Source: Candidatus Sulfotelmatobacter sp. (GTDB lineage Bacteria > Acidobacteriota > Terriglobia > Terriglobales > Acidobacteriaceae). Taken from it: DNA of 57,666 bases. The position numbers and the translations under genes are program-made. The notes below the pieces were generated by a model. That model worked only from the letters and a program-made list of their open reading frames with translations. It ran no database searches and was not told the DNA's origin. The stretch spans positions 1-57,666 of the forward strand of contig JAOAPI010000023.1 of NCBI GenBank assembly GCA_025462865.1. The letters are read 5' to 3'. Below are positions 7,352 to 16,262 of this stretch, in pieces (position 1 is the first letter of the stretch; every line of letters begins with the position of its first letter).

Positions 7352-8203
7352 ATGGCTGAGAAACCACCTGTCGTATTAACTATCGCAGGATTTGACCCCT
7401 CCTCCGGCGCGGGCATTACCGCCGACATCAAGACCATCGCCGCACATGGCTGCTATGGCGTAGCCTGCATCACGGCCCTGACCGTGCAATCGTCAGTAGG
7501 GGTGAGCCGTGTCGAGGCCATTAGTCCAGCATTAGTTACCGCCACTTTAGAAGAGCTTGCCGCCGACGTCTCTATTTCAGCGGTTCATATCGGAATGCTG
7601 GGGACGGCGAATGTAGTCAGGGCGGTGGCAGAATTCCTCAGTCGCGGCTCCGGGAAGTCCAAACTGCCCAATATTGTTCTCGATCCTATCCTGAAGTCCT
7701 CCTCTGGAGCAGATTTGCTGGATGCTTCCGGGACCAGAATACTGATCGAAAAGCTGATCCCGCTGGCTGACGTCATCACTCCTAACGTCGATGAAGCAGC
7801 CACCCTTACCGGATTGAAGGTGAGGGACCTCGACGAAATGAGGGCGGCGATTGCCAAACTGCATCGGATGGGCTCGCCCGCCGCAGTGATCACAGGGGGG
7901 CATCTTGAGAAGGCAATTGACCTGTTAAGCTTCACGACGAAGAACGGCCTGGAGCAGGAAGTATTTAAGGCCGAGCGCCAGCGCTCAAGTTCCACGCACG
8001 GCACGGGATGCGCCTTCGCCACGGCAATCGCCTGCCATCTGGCACTTGACCGCGGATTAGCCGAAGCTACGCTGCTGGCCAAAACCTACGTTACGGCGGC
8101 GATTGCGGCTGGACATCCTTTAGGACGCGGCACCAGCCCCGTGAACCATCTCTACCGCATGAACGAGCAGCGACGCAGCGTGGGATCAGGGAGCGAATCG
8201 TAA
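7352..8203 (+). CDS. thiD: Hydroxymethylpyrimidine/phosphomethylpyrimidine kinase
   Basis: Phosphorylates HMP and HMP-P in the pyrimidine branch of thiamine biosynthesis. The ribokinase-like fold starts with VLTIAGFDPSSGAGITADIK. It continues with ALTVQSSVGVSRVEAI, the substrate lid region VVLDPILKSSSG (seen as NIVLDPILKSSSG), ITPNVDEAATLTG, and the catalytic anion-hole motif STHGTGCAFATAIA. The start ATG 7352 has AAAGGG just upstream and matches the family N-terminus; the frame is open back to 7250 but those residues are not conserved-looking. The 283-residue length is slightly above typical because of a short C-terminal tail. It stands alone, convergent with the following minus-strand gene. 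Confidence 0.95.
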   Translation: MAEKPPVVLTIAGFDPSSGAGITADIKTIAAHGCYGVACITALTVQSSVGVSRVEAISPALVTATLEELAADVSISAVHIGMLGTANVVRAVAEFLSRGSGKSKLPNIVLDPILKSSSGADLLDASGTRILIEKLIPLADVITPNVDEAATLTGLKVRDLDEMRAAIAKLHRMGSPAAVITGGHLEKAIDLLSFTTKNGLEQEVFKAERQRSSSTHGTGCAFATAIACHLALDRGLAEATLLAKTYVTAAIAAGHPLGRGTSPVNHLYRMNEQRRSVGSGSES

Positions 8204-8244
8204 GCACTAGTATCTGAGGGGAGGCACGAGAGGCAGCTGAGGGT

Positions 8245-8796
8245 TCAGTCGCGATCTATATCGGAAGGAGTCTTGAGCAGAATCCCTGCCACAAACGATG
8301 CGGTCGCGGCCAGCAGCCATTCAATCCGCCACATCTGGATGGCTTGAAATTCCGCCAAGTTCGAAGCTTTGTAGAAGAGGCTAACGCCAATCGCGCCGAC
8401 CACACATCCCAAGCCGATGATGAATGCAATCAGGGGCGCCGTCGGCAATCCAACCCACCGTTGAATCTCGTGGAAGTGTAGATATTGCAGCCACTCGGGA
8501 AAGGAAACCTTGCGCCATGAAGCCGCGGCCCAGCCTTTCCGAGCATGGATCCATGCTGCGGTACCCGTCCATACTCCGACCATACGCGCTGCGTCAGGGC
8601 CGGTGGGAGCCGATGCGGGGCGCCGCAATCCGCAGGTATGGCAAAACCGGGCGCCTATCATGAACTCGCTTTCACATTCCGCGCAAGCTTCCGCTGCGAA
8701 TTGGATCTGGATCGGCGGAGGCGTCTCGATTAAAGGATCGAGAACCGTAGGAGACCGCCAGAATTCCTGCGCTGTGTTCTGAATTACTTCGCCCAT
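8245..8796 (-). CDS. Zinc-ribbon membrane protein of unknown function
   Basis: A 183-residue protein not assigned to a named family. A short N-terminus is followed by a probable zinc ribbon with two Cys-x2-Cys knuckles (CAEC and CHTC, about 16 residues apart). A Trp-rich, basic segment follows (WKHARKGWAAASWRK-like; residues about 78-95). Two membrane helices come next: PLIAFIIGLGCVVGAIGVSL and WLLAATASFVAGILL. The layout suggests an inner-membrane protein with a cytosolic zinc finger. The intergenic region between it and the divergent gene at 9104 (8797-9103) holds one palindrome (see 9073) and otherwise nothing recognised. Confidence 0.7.
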   Translation of the reverse strand: MGEVIQNTAQEFWRSPTVLDPLIETPPPIQIQFAAEACAECESEFMIGARFCHTCGLRRPASAPTGPDAARMVGVWTGTAAWIHARKGWAAASWRKVSFPEWLQYLHFHEIQRWVGLPTAPLIAFIIGLGCVVGAIGVSLFYKASNLAEFQAIQMWRIEWLLAATASFVAGILLKTPSDIDRD

Positions 8797-9072
8797 AAAT
8801 TTTGATAGGAACGTGTACCTTCACTAACGCAACTCGACGACCAAATCCTGTGAACTATTAGATCTTTTCAATTCAGAGACTTGCATTTTTATCTTGTCGG
8901 CTTCTGACCTTGATTCGCGCAATTCTTACCCACAACGCCCGGTAAAGACGGCCCGGTTACGCTAGTTTTCCCATTGGTTGTTTGCCGATTATAAGGGTTA
9001 ACTCTTGACGCGACACTCAATTGCTCACGGGATGACGATTACGCCTTTGGTTCGTCTCGTGCTCCGACCAAC

Positions 9073-9087
9073 TTCAGTTAAACTGAA
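9073..9087. promoter_or_regulatory. Perfect 15-bp palindrome before the TPR gene
   Basis: TTCAGTTAAACTGAA is a perfect palindrome around a central A, ending 16 bases before the putative TTG start at 9104. Size and position suit the operator of a dimeric regulator. No regulator gene is adjacent. Confidence 0.4.
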
Positions 9088-9103
9088 ACTTACTCCGTAA
9101 GAA

Positions 9104-10351
9104 TTGGAATGCGTCCTGACAGTGGCAATCATAATCCTTAGAAGTACAGTGTCCATCCTCGTGTTCTGCCTGCTGTCGATGAATGTCTTTGGTCAAGCTT
9201 CTGCACCGGCAGCCATTGCTCAATACGCCCCCGGGCATGTTTCCGAGCACGATCCGCTGGTCGACGTTGCCTTCGAACACTTCTACAACATGGATTACGA
9301 TCGCTCGATCCAGGAGTTCGAGAAAGTTTTGGATCGGCATTCGAGTGATCCTTCTGCTGTCAATCACCTGATGACGGCGGTACTGTTGCGCGAGCTGTAC
9401 AGGATGGGCGCAATGAATACTGGCGAGTATGCTAACGACAGTTTCGTCGGCCAGGCGCATCGCCCCGCCGATCCCAGGGTGAAAGAGCAAATAACACGTC
9501 TGGTTGATCGCGCAGAGAATCTGGAGGAGTTGCAACTCAAGGCAAATTCCAAGAACGTGGAGGCCTTGTATGCTCGCGGGGTAACCCGGGCGCAGTTTGC
9601 TCTGTATACCGCCCTGGTAGAGCGCGCCTGGTTTTCCGCCCTCCGCAATGCCGTCGGCGCCCGCCGCGACCATGAACGCGTACTCGAACTGGACCCCCAA
9701 TATGTGGACGCAAAGCTGGTAGTTGGCACGCACAATTACGTAATGGGCAGCCTGCCCTGGAGCGTGAAGGTCGCGGGAACGATGGTGGGACTTAGCGGAA
9801 CGAAAGAGAAGGGTTTTGAATATCTGCACGAAGTCGCCAACAGCAGCGGCGAAAACAGTGTGGACGCCAAGGTTGTACTTAGTTTGTTCCTGCGGCGCGA
9901 GCACCGCTTCGACGAGGCACGCGCCAATATGCACGATCTCGCATCGCGTTATCCCAGGAACTATTTATTTCCCCTGGAGGAAGCCAATCTGTTGCGGGCA
10001 GACCGCCACTTCCCTGAGGCCGCCGCAGCGTATCGCAAAGTATGGCAGAACGGACGCGAAGGCAAATTCGGCACTCTTCACTATGAAATCGCGGCATGGG
10101 GACTCGGCGAGTTGCTGCGAAGCCAGAAGGATTACGCCAATGCCGCCTCTGCCTATGAGCTAGTAAGCGAAGCCCAGAATCCAGATCCCGAGACGCTGCA
10201 GAAAGCAAATCTGGCGGCCGGTGAAATGTACGACCTGCTTCAGAAGCGCGAACTAGCCGTGAAGAAATATCAGATCGTGTTAGCCGAAAACGCCGGCACT
10301 CCTCCCGCCGAACTGGCGCGGAAGCACATAAGAGAAGCATATCGGGAGTAA
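9104..10351 (+). CDS. Secreted tetratricopeptide repeat protein
   Basis: A 415-residue protein with an N-terminal signal peptide (core STVSILVFCLLSMNVFGQ, cleavage likely after FGQA). TPR-like helices follow: FEHFYNMDYDRSIQEFEKVL near the start, then VLSLFLRREHRFDEARANMH, FPEAAAAYRKVWQ, YANAASAYELVSEA and ELAVKKYQIVLAE. TPR proteins act as periplasmic scaffolds; no enzymatic domain is visible. The start is uncertain: the frame opens with TTG 9104, and GTG 9122 is an alternative that gives a tighter signal peptide. Neither has a strong ribosome-binding site. It is convergent with the beta-propeller lipoprotein downstream. Confidence 0.8.
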   Translation: MECVLTVAIIILRSTVSILVFCLLSMNVFGQASAPAAIAQYAPGHVSEHDPLVDVAFEHFYNMDYDRSIQEFEKVLDRHSSDPSAVNHLMTAVLLRELYRMGAMNTGEYANDSFVGQAHRPADPRVKEQITRLVDRAENLEELQLKANSKNVEALYARGVTRAQFALYTALVERAWFSALRNAVGARRDHERVLELDPQYVDAKLVVGTHNYVMGSLPWSVKVAGTMVGLSGTKEKGFEYLHEVANSSGENSVDAKVVLSLFLRREHRFDEARANMHDLASRYPRNYLFPLEEANLLRADRHFPEAAAAYRKVWQNGREGKFGTLHYEIAAWGLGELLRSQKDYANAASAYELVSEAQNPDPETLQKANLAAGEMYDLLQKRELAVKKYQIVLAENAGTPPAELARKHIREAYRE

Positions 10352-10383
10352 GCTCCCAGCCTGAAAGTCGCTGAGATCGAATC

Positions 10384-11610
10384 CTATTGCGACAGGACGA
10401 CCATGTATCCAGGATTGGTAATCGTATAGGGCGACCCTGAGGCCTGGGTGAAGTTGGTCGTTGTAATCGTATACACAAACAACTTGCCCGAGGACTGGCT
10501 TAGAGCATAAAGATGGTTCGCATTGTCCCAAGCCAACTGATCTACTTCGTTCGTAGTGAGCAGGCCGCTGAAGGGCGTGATTGGATTTGCTCCATTGAAG
10601 CGGAAAATCTGTAAGCCGCCCGTGCCGGCGACTGCGAGGAGTTTGCCGGACGGAGATGCTAAGACTCCGGTTATGGTCGCGACCGCCACCTTCGGCATAT
10701 TCGAATAGGTGCTGGAGGTGGTGAGGTTCCCGGAACTGTCAGCCGTATAGGTCGCTAGTTGGTCAGGGCCCACTGGTTGTAGCGTTGAGATGTTGATCGG
10801 CTGCATGGGAACCGCCACGTGAATTGTGGCATCGGCGGCTGCGAGGCCCGGACAGTACATCTGTCCGGACTTTGCAATCGGCATGGATGGGGAGATGTTC
10901 AGGTCCGTCAACGCGCCACTACTGCTTCGCAGGAACCCAAAGATGTTCTGAGCCCAGTGATAGCAGCTCGCTCCGTAGGCGTACTCATTGCTTCCGAGGA
11001 AGCTCAGTGCCACCTGGAAGATTGGGCTGGAGGCCGTTGTCACTCCCAGATAGCTGAGTTCGCTTGTGGAAACTTCTGTATTGAAGAATTGGTAAGCGTT
11101 GTTGGCGCAGTCGCTGTAAATATCCAGATCGTACAAAGTTGCGCCAGTTTGGTCGAGAAACAGTGCCACCGGACCACCGCAGTTCGACTGGTTAAATTGG
11201 CTTGCGTTAATTGAGCCGACCTGTTGGAGGGCGCCATTATTTGCCGTGTAGTACGAATTGATCTCAACCCCGTTAGTGAAAAACAGATGTCTTCCATGCG
11301 CTGCCATGGATGCGCCGTATTCCAAGCCGGTCGAGAAAGGCGATCCTGATATTTTCGCGAGCGTGCCGTTGGAAGCTGCGCTGTAAGCGTTGATTTCAAC
11401 CTTGTTGCTTTGGGGACTGTTGGATACATACACATACGCGGTAGGCACATTGGTTACGCCAACGGTCGCGGCCGGAGTTCCTTGGGCTGCAAGCGCCTGC
11501 GGCTGCGACGCCGCGATGGCGGTCGTTCCGCAACCGGTCAGTAGTATGGAAGCTGAAATGGACAGAACAATGAGAGCGGTACAGAAAGGACGAGTGGCAA
11601 ACCCGGACAT
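10384..11610 (-). CDS. Lipoprotein with lactonase-like beta-propeller
   Basis: A 408-residue exported protein. Its N-terminal hydrophobic stretch ends in a lipobox, ILLTGCG, so it is likely lipid-anchored at the Cys. The rest is a string of beta-propeller blades like those of YVTN/6-phosphogluconolactonase-type proteins: AYVYVSNSPQSNKVEINAYS, GVLASPSGKLLAVAGTGGLQ, and the last blade LYALSQSSGKLFVYTI. Such proteins are common in acidobacteria; an actual lactonase activity cannot be shown. ATG 11610 is preferred over the upstream in-frame start because GAGAGG lies six bases before it. It may bind or sense ligands at the outer envelope. Confidence 0.82.
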   Translation of the reverse strand: MSGFATRPFCTALIVLSISASILLTGCGTTAIAASQPQALAAQGTPAATVGVTNVPTAYVYVSNSPQSNKVEINAYSAASNGTLAKISGSPFSTGLEYGASMAAHGRHLFFTNGVEINSYYTANNGALQQVGSINASQFNQSNCGGPVALFLDQTGATLYDLDIYSDCANNAYQFFNTEVSTSELSYLGVTTASSPIFQVALSFLGSNEYAYGASCYHWAQNIFGFLRSSSGALTDLNISPSMPIAKSGQMYCPGLAAADATIHVAVPMQPINISTLQPVGPDQLATYTADSSGNLTTSSTYSNMPKVAVATITGVLASPSGKLLAVAGTGGLQIFRFNGANPITPFSGLLTTNEVDQLAWDNANHLYALSQSSGKLFVYTITTTNFTQASGSPYTITNPGYMVVLSQ

Positions 11611-11720
11611 ACAAAACCTCTCAAACAGTGCTGACTTAGTGTCCATGGACTAATGGAAGGTTGCCGCGACTCAAAGGAACTTTCGGATTACAATTACGTA
11701 CATCTGGCTGAGGACGGACT

Positions 11721-12035
11721 ATGTATTGCAACTATTGTGGCAAAGTAATTCAGGACGATGCGGCGATATGTGCTTACTGCGGCATTCGAGTTGGCGCATC
11801 GGTCGCACGCAGGCGTTTAGTGCGACCCCGGCAAGGACGTAAGATCGCCGGCGTCTGCCTGGGTTTCGCCGAATATTTCGATATTGATGTCACCGTGGTG
11901 CGGCTGGTCTGGCTGATTGCGTCTTTCATGACTGGAATCGGCCTGTTCGCCTATCCCATTGCCTGGATCGTGATGCCGGAAGAGCCGCTGCTTCTGGCTG
12001 CGCCGTTTGCCGCGCAGCACGCGACGAACTCGTAA
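11721..12035 (+). CDS. Zinc-ribbon PspC-domain protein
   Basis: A 104-residue protein in two parts. An N-terminal zinc ribbon (MYCNYCGKVI ... ICAYCG, two Cys-x2-Cys pairs) is joined to a PspC domain (GRKIAGVCLGFAEYFDIDVT, then VRLVWLIASFMTGIGLFAYP, AWIVMPEEP). PspC proteins are small inner-membrane components of phage-shock/envelope-stress responses; the zinc-ribbon fusion is a known variant. It is followed after five bases by an alpha/beta hydrolase gene on the same strand, so the two are probably one transcript. Confidence 0.9.
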   Translation: MYCNYCGKVIQDDAAICAYCGIRVGASVARRRLVRPRQGRKIAGVCLGFAEYFDIDVTVVRLVWLIASFMTGIGLFAYPIAWIVMPEEPLLLAAPFAAQHATNS

Positions 12036-12040
12036 CCGCC

Positions 12041-12841
12041 ATGATTCGTCGGCAAATCAAAAGTGACGGTGCGGAGATCTCCTACCGCGTGCTGGGCGAA
12101 GGTCCTCCTGTAGTTCTGTTGCATCCTTTCCCGGTAAATCACGAATTTTGGCTGCCTGTGGCGGAGACTCTCTCCACGCGCTACCGCGTAATTCTCCCCG
12201 ATATGCGCGGTCACGGAGACTCAGGTATAGGCGACGGCCCCGCAACAATGGAGAAACATGCCGCCGACCTTGCTCGAGTGATGGACGATGCCGAGATCGG
12301 CCGCGCTCCGCTGGTCGGCGTTTCTATTGGCGGATACGCTCTGTTCGAATTCTGGCGGCGTCATCGCGGCCGCGTAGCTGCTCTCGGTCTTTGCAATACG
12401 AAGGCGCCCGCCGACGACGCGGAAGGCCGTGCCGGACGCCTGCAGGCAGCAAACGACGTCATCGAGAGCGGCACTGAACCGTTTTTCGACAGCATGATTC
12501 CGCGAGTTTTCTCCAGGAGCACGAGGGAACTGCGGCCCGATCTGGTCGAAGGCGCTTTGCGCATGATGCGGACCATGTCGACGGAAGACGTGGCGCAAGT
12601 GCAACGCGGCATGGCCACGCGACCAGACTCGGTGGATACATTGAAGACTATCAATGTGCCGACTTTGCTTGTTACGGGAGCCGACGACACCGCCACTGGC
12701 GTGAACGAAGCCGAACTCATGCGCCAGCACATTCCCAACAGCCAGTTGCGCGTAATCCAGAAAGCGGGACACTATTCGCCGTGGGAGCAGCCAGAGGAAG
12801 CTACGCGGATTCTCCGCCAGTTTCTGGATGGCTCGGCGTAA
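12041..12841 (+). CDS. Alpha/beta hydrolase
   Basis: A 266-residue cytosolic alpha/beta hydrolase without signal peptide. It has ISYRVLGEGPPVVLLHPFPV (oxyanion HPFPV), the nucleophile elbow GVSIGGYALFEFW with Ser, the acid region TLLVTGADDTATG, and the catalytic His in KAGHYSPWEQPE. Overall resemblance is to 3-oxoadipate enol-lactonase or haloperoxidase-like hydrolases, but the substrate is not identifiable from motifs. It starts five bases after the PspC gene and ends about 50 bases before the next small gene, so it may be the middle of a three-gene unit. Confidence 0.88.
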   Translation: MIRRQIKSDGAEISYRVLGEGPPVVLLHPFPVNHEFWLPVAETLSTRYRVILPDMRGHGDSGIGDGPATMEKHAADLARVMDDAEIGRAPLVGVSIGGYALFEFWRRHRGRVAALGLCNTKAPADDAEGRAGRLQAANDVIESGTEPFFDSMIPRVFSRSTRELRPDLVEGALRMMRTMSTEDVAQVQRGMATRPDSVDTLKTINVPTLLVTGADDTATGVNEAELMRQHIPNSQLRVIQKAGHYSPWEQPEEATRILRQFLDGSA

Positions 12842-12890
12842 AGGTGAGGGAATCAGCTGTTGCAAAGCCCGTGCTACAATTTTCCCGCCC

Positions 12891-13298
12891 ATGATTGATA
12901 CCGTATTGGTGCCAGAAAATACTGTGGTTAGCGCCAAAGGAGATGGCCCCTACGTCGACTTGAGTGACGCATCAAGCCGAGTGTTCCTGTTAACCCTTGA
13001 AATCTCCAGGATCATCGAGCAGGAATCCCTCGAAGTCAGCATACGCGGCTCGGTGGACGGTGCAACGTGGGGTGCGAAACCTGTCGTGACATTTCCCCAG
13101 AAATTTTATTGTGGCCAGTCCCCGCTATTGCTCGATTTGACGGCACATCCCGAAGTGAAGTTTGTGCGAGCGCACTGGGAAGTGGCGCGATGGGGACGCG
13201 GCACTGAAACACCGATGTTCGAGTTCAATCTGCGATTGAAAGAAATTCCGGCTGATGTCCTTCGCGAAGCTTCGGCTGAGGCCAAGACTCTCATCTAG
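12891..13298 (+). CDS. Conserved-looking hypothetical protein
   Basis: A 135-residue protein with no recognised domain. Predicted mostly beta: MIDTVLVPENTVVSAKGDGP, VFLLTLEISRIIEQESLEVS, VRAHWEVARWGRG, then MFEFNLRLKEIP. It ends in a short charged helix. There is no signal peptide. The frame is open back to 12828, overlapping the hydrolase gene, but ATG 12891 gives the more natural N-terminus. It lies between the hydrolase and aroA on the same strand. Strand-rich, about one domain in size, possibly a binding module; nothing more can be supported. Confidence 0.65.
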   Translation: MIDTVLVPENTVVSAKGDGPYVDLSDASSRVFLLTLEISRIIEQESLEVSIRGSVDGATWGAKPVVTFPQKFYCGQSPLLLDLTAHPEVKFVRAHWEVARWGRGTETPMFEFNLRLKEIPADVLREASAEAKTLI

Positions 13299-13371
13299 CG
13301 ATTGGCAATGCAAGTTGGCTGTACTCAGGGCTCATACCTCACACCTCTCCTTTCGCTATATTAATCTCAGG

Positions 13372-14673
13372 ATGAAAAGCGAGTCACAGGTGATCGTTCG
13401 TCCCGCGCGCAATGTCCGGGGCAGTGTAAGTCTCCCGGGCGATAAATCCATATCTCACCGCTACGCAATGCTGGCGGCGATTGCTGATGGCTCATCGCGT
13501 CTGGAAAATTATTCCACTGGAGCCGACTGTGCCAGCACTCTGGGGTGCCTCCGCTCGCTCGGGGTGAAGTGGGAGCATAAAAAAGACACCAGTGACAATG
13601 TCATCGAAGTGCAGGGAAGCGGGCCAATGCTAGCCGCGCCCGGCGAGGCTCTGGACTGCGGCAATTCAGGTTCAACCATACGCATGTTAAGCGGCATTGT
13701 GTCGGGCCAGAACTTCACCAGTGAACTGTCAGGGGATGAGTCACTCTCAAACCGACCGATGGCCCGTGTGATCACGCCGCTCACTGTTATGGGCGCGCGG
13801 ATCTCATCGCAAGATGGGCGTCCGCCGCTGCGTATTGCCGGCGGCAATCTCAAAAGCATCCACTACCGGATGCCCGTTGCCAGCGCGCAGGTGAAGACTT
13901 GCTTGCTGTTTGCGGGGCTACTAGCTGATGGAGAAATGTGTATTGAAGAGCCGCTGCGGACGCGAGATCACGGCGAGCTGGCTCTCCGTGCTTTTGGTGC
14001 ACAACTGGAGCGCAAAGGAAACGAGGTGCGAATTCGTGGCGGCCAGCGTTTACAGGGAATTGAAACTCGAATCCCCGGTGATCTTTCCAGTGCGGCGTTT
14101 TTTCTGTGTGCTGCCGCGTTGTTTCCAAATTCGAAATTAACTATTACCAATTTGCTGATGAATCCCACGCGAGCGCGCCTGCTTGATGTCCTGATACAGA
14201 TGGGTTTACGCATCTCTGTTACCCAACTGGAAGAACTGCATGGCGAGCTTGTCGGTACCTTGCAAGTTGAAGGCGGCCAGTTGACGGGCGCTACCATTGC
14301 CGGAGGCGATGCTGCCGCACTGATCGACGAAATTCCTGTGCTGGCTGCGATTGCTCCTTACACGAGGAAGGGAATCGAGGTCCGCGACGCGAAAGAATTG
14401 CGCGTGAAAGAGTCAGATCGTATCGCATCTATTGCGGCCAACCTTCGGGCCATGGGCGCACAAGTAGAAGAACTCGAAGATGGTCTTAAAATCCCTGGTG
14501 GACAATCTCCGCGCGGAGCCGAACTGGAATCTTTCGGTGACCACCGTATTGCAATGGCCTTCAGTATTGCGGCTTTGCGAGCTCAGGGGGAAACTCTGAT
14601 TCGGGGAAGTCAATGTGCAGCGATCTCATATCCGGCATTTTTCTCCACGCTGGAAGAACTGGTCGAGCACTGA
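13372..14673 (+). CDS. aroA: 3-phosphoshikimate 1-carboxyvinyltransferase (EPSP synthase)
   Basis: Transfers enolpyruvate from PEP to shikimate-3-phosphate in the shikimate pathway. Family motifs run the whole length: LPGDKSISHRYAML at the N-terminus, LDCGNSGSTIRMLSGI, GDESLSNRPMARVI, the catalytic-region ALIDEIPVLAAIAP, LRVKESDRIASIAANLRAMG, and a C-terminal GDHRIAMAFSIAAL. The GDKSISHR form groups it with Bacillus-like class II enzymes rather than the E. coli type. ATG 13372 matches the family N-terminus; the frame is open to 13255, inside the previous gene. At 433 residues it is full length. No other aromatic-pathway gene is adjacent. Confidence 0.96.
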   Translation: MKSESQVIVRPARNVRGSVSLPGDKSISHRYAMLAAIADGSSRLENYSTGADCASTLGCLRSLGVKWEHKKDTSDNVIEVQGSGPMLAAPGEALDCGNSGSTIRMLSGIVSGQNFTSELSGDESLSNRPMARVITPLTVMGARISSQDGRPPLRIAGGNLKSIHYRMPVASAQVKTCLLFAGLLADGEMCIEEPLRTRDHGELALRAFGAQLERKGNEVRIRGGQRLQGIETRIPGDLSSAAFFLCAAALFPNSKLTITNLLMNPTRARLLDVLIQMGLRISVTQLEELHGELVGTLQVEGGQLTGATIAGGDAAALIDEIPVLAAIAPYTRKGIEVRDAKELRVKESDRIASIAANLRAMGAQVEELEDGLKIPGGQSPRGAELESFGDHRIAMAFSIAALRAQGETLIRGSQCAAISYPAFFSTLEELVEH

Positions 14674-14861
14674 TCAGCCTCATTCTTTTGCAATTCCAAA
14701 CCTGTTCGGATCAAACTCAGCCCGAGGTTACCTTCGTTCGGTGACCGAGGTGATCTAACCCGTCAGCGCCAAATTAGAAACAATTCATGCTGAAGCTATT
14801 CCGCCGCTGGTTCGCTGTCTAGCCGAGCGCGATAGCCAAATTCCATGCTTGGGAGATTTTC

Positions 14862-15299
14862 ATGCGCAGCAAATTTCTGGTGCTTGCATTAATGTTGTTG
14901 GCCGCAACCGCGTACGCAAAAGAACCAAAGGCTTACCAGAGTGGAAAGCTTTTGCAGATGGATTCGGTGCAATGCGGTATGGACGAGAAGGACGCGAAAA
15001 GCTTCACTGGAGAACTCATTGGGACCGACTCCGGTCACAAGAGAACACAGGAGCTGCTCTGCCAGGAATATTTACTCCAAGCTGAGAGAGTGATTTATCG
15101 AATCCGTCCCAAGGACACGAAGCATCCGATGTTGCTGCCCGTAGGCGACCAGGCACAATTCCGGCTGAACAAAGATAAGATGTTGTTGCGGGTGGAAGAT
15201 CTCGACAGCAAAGAGCGCGAGTACATCGTAGTCTCGATGACGCCACGTGCTGACAGCACCGCCGACGCCAGCCCCGCTCGACTTAACCACTTGCAATAA
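14862..15299 (+). CDS. Small exported protein of unknown function
   Basis: A 145-residue protein starting with a good signal peptide, MRSKFLVLALMLLAATAYA. The mature part is charged and partly beta. It includes SGKLLQMDSVQCGMDEKDAK, LLCQEYLLQAERVIYRIRPK and LLPVGDQAQFRLNKDKMLLR. Two Cys (in VQCGM and LLCQEY) could form a disulfide. No known domain recognised. It is followed by a strong hairpin terminator at 15322-15350, so it ends its transcript. The 188-base gap before it holds no gene. Confidence 0.75.
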   Translation: MRSKFLVLALMLLAATAYAKEPKAYQSGKLLQMDSVQCGMDEKDAKSFTGELIGTDSGHKRTQELLCQEYLLQAERVIYRIRPKDTKHPMLLPVGDQAQFRLNKDKMLLRVEDLDSKEREYIVVSMTPRADSTADASPARLNHLQ

Positions 15300-15321
15300 G
15301 AAAACAAAGTCATTTCAGTAA

Positions 15322-15350
15322 AATGGCGCAAGGTTTGTGCTTGCGCCATT
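15322..15350 (+). terminator. Intrinsic terminator after the small exported protein
   Basis: AATGGCGCAAG (15322-15332) pairs perfectly with CTTGCGCCATT (15340-15350) over 11 bp with a seven-base loop. A short T-rich run (CCTTTT) follows a few bases later. It lies just after the stop at 15299. Confidence 0.7.
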
Positions 15351-15496
15351 CATGCCTTTTGCGGCAACCCGTGCGGGTTTCCGGTCATCTGACCAATCAA
15401 AGTTCCCGCACCGCGCCCTCCGCCGCGTTCATCTCTTCCGCTCATTTGCGAGGGATGACTGTGCGCGGACGCAAACCTTCACAGGAGTTCAAGCCG

Positions 15497-16081
15497 ATGA
15501 AACGTTATTTGGGATTTGGAATCATTCTCTTGATGTTTTCTGCGCCGGCAGTGCTGGCCCAGGATCATTCCGACCATGGTGAGGTCGGAGTTTTCGCCGA
15601 CTATTTCCGTCTGAGTGACTCATCGCCTTTCCAGAATTTTGTCGGGATAGGCGCACGGGCAGCCGTCAATTTTCACTCCAGCGTCCAGTTGGAAGCTGAG
15701 ATGGCCTATGATTTCAAGCGGAACTATACCCGCACGTTTACGGATGGCTTTACCACTGAGCTTGTGAATACGAGTTTCCGGACACTACACGGTTTTTTCG
15801 GCCCGAAATTTCAGACGGGCTCGGGACCGTTCCGAGTTTTTATTACCGGTAAAGTCGGTTTTGATAATTTCAGTATTTCAAACTCCAATGCGACTTCTGG
15901 GTTTACCAGTGCGGTTGGCCTGACTAACGGCACAACTCGCTTTGCAGTCTACCCAGGGGGAGGCATCGAAGCCTTCGCCGGACCCATCGGTGTTCGAGCG
16001 GAAATTGGCGATGACATTTACTTTTTGAACGGCGCCCACAACAACCTGCGGCTGAGTTTGGGCCCGCAATTTCGCTTCTAG
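15497..16081 (+). CDS. Outer-membrane beta-barrel protein
   Basis: A 194-residue protein with a signal peptide (MKRYLGFGIILLMFSAPAVL, cleavage near AQ). The mature part reads as an eight-strand OmpA/OmpW-like barrel: alternating strands such as FVGIGARAAVNFHSSVQLEA, FRVFITGKVGFDNFSI and FAVYPGGGIEAFAGPIGVRA. It ends with LSLGPQFRF, whose terminal Phe fits the BAM recognition signal. The frame is open to 15323, but ATG 15497 has AGGAG about ten bases upstream and begins a proper signal peptide. The role is probably structural or small-molecule passage; unknown in detail. Confidence 0.85.
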   Translation: MKRYLGFGIILLMFSAPAVLAQDHSDHGEVGVFADYFRLSDSSPFQNFVGIGARAAVNFHSSVQLEAEMAYDFKRNYTRTFTDGFTTELVNTSFRTLHGFFGPKFQTGSGPFRVFITGKVGFDNFSISNSNATSGFTSAVGLTNGTTRFAVYPGGGIEAFAGPIGVRAEIGDDIYFLNGAHNNLRLSLGPQFRF

Positions 16082-16102
16082 TTTGACTCGGATCTTCTCC
16101 AC

Positions 16103-16132
16103 TGGCGGCCTGCTCAAGTGGCCGCCATTTTT
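16103..16132 (+). terminator. Intrinsic terminator after the outer-membrane protein
   Basis: TGGCGGCC (16103-16110) pairs perfectly with GGCCGCCA (16120-16127), followed at once by TTTTT (16128-16132). It sits 22 bases after the stop at 16081. Confidence 0.8.
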
Positions 16133-16262
16133 CTGCCTCTCAGCTTTGCGGTAAATTGTAGAATTTCGAAGCGTGGAAGTCTGGGATCAGGGACGCAGCG
16201 GTGTGGTAAAGTAGTGCCGCTGCCCGCTCCTGGGCCCTCGCCACGTTCTAGAAGGAGTTTCC

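Noticed and set aside
9074..9934. 286-residue open frame antisense to the TPR gene
   Set aside because: The plus strand has a signal peptide and TPR repeats; the antisense translation has no motif and no RBS.
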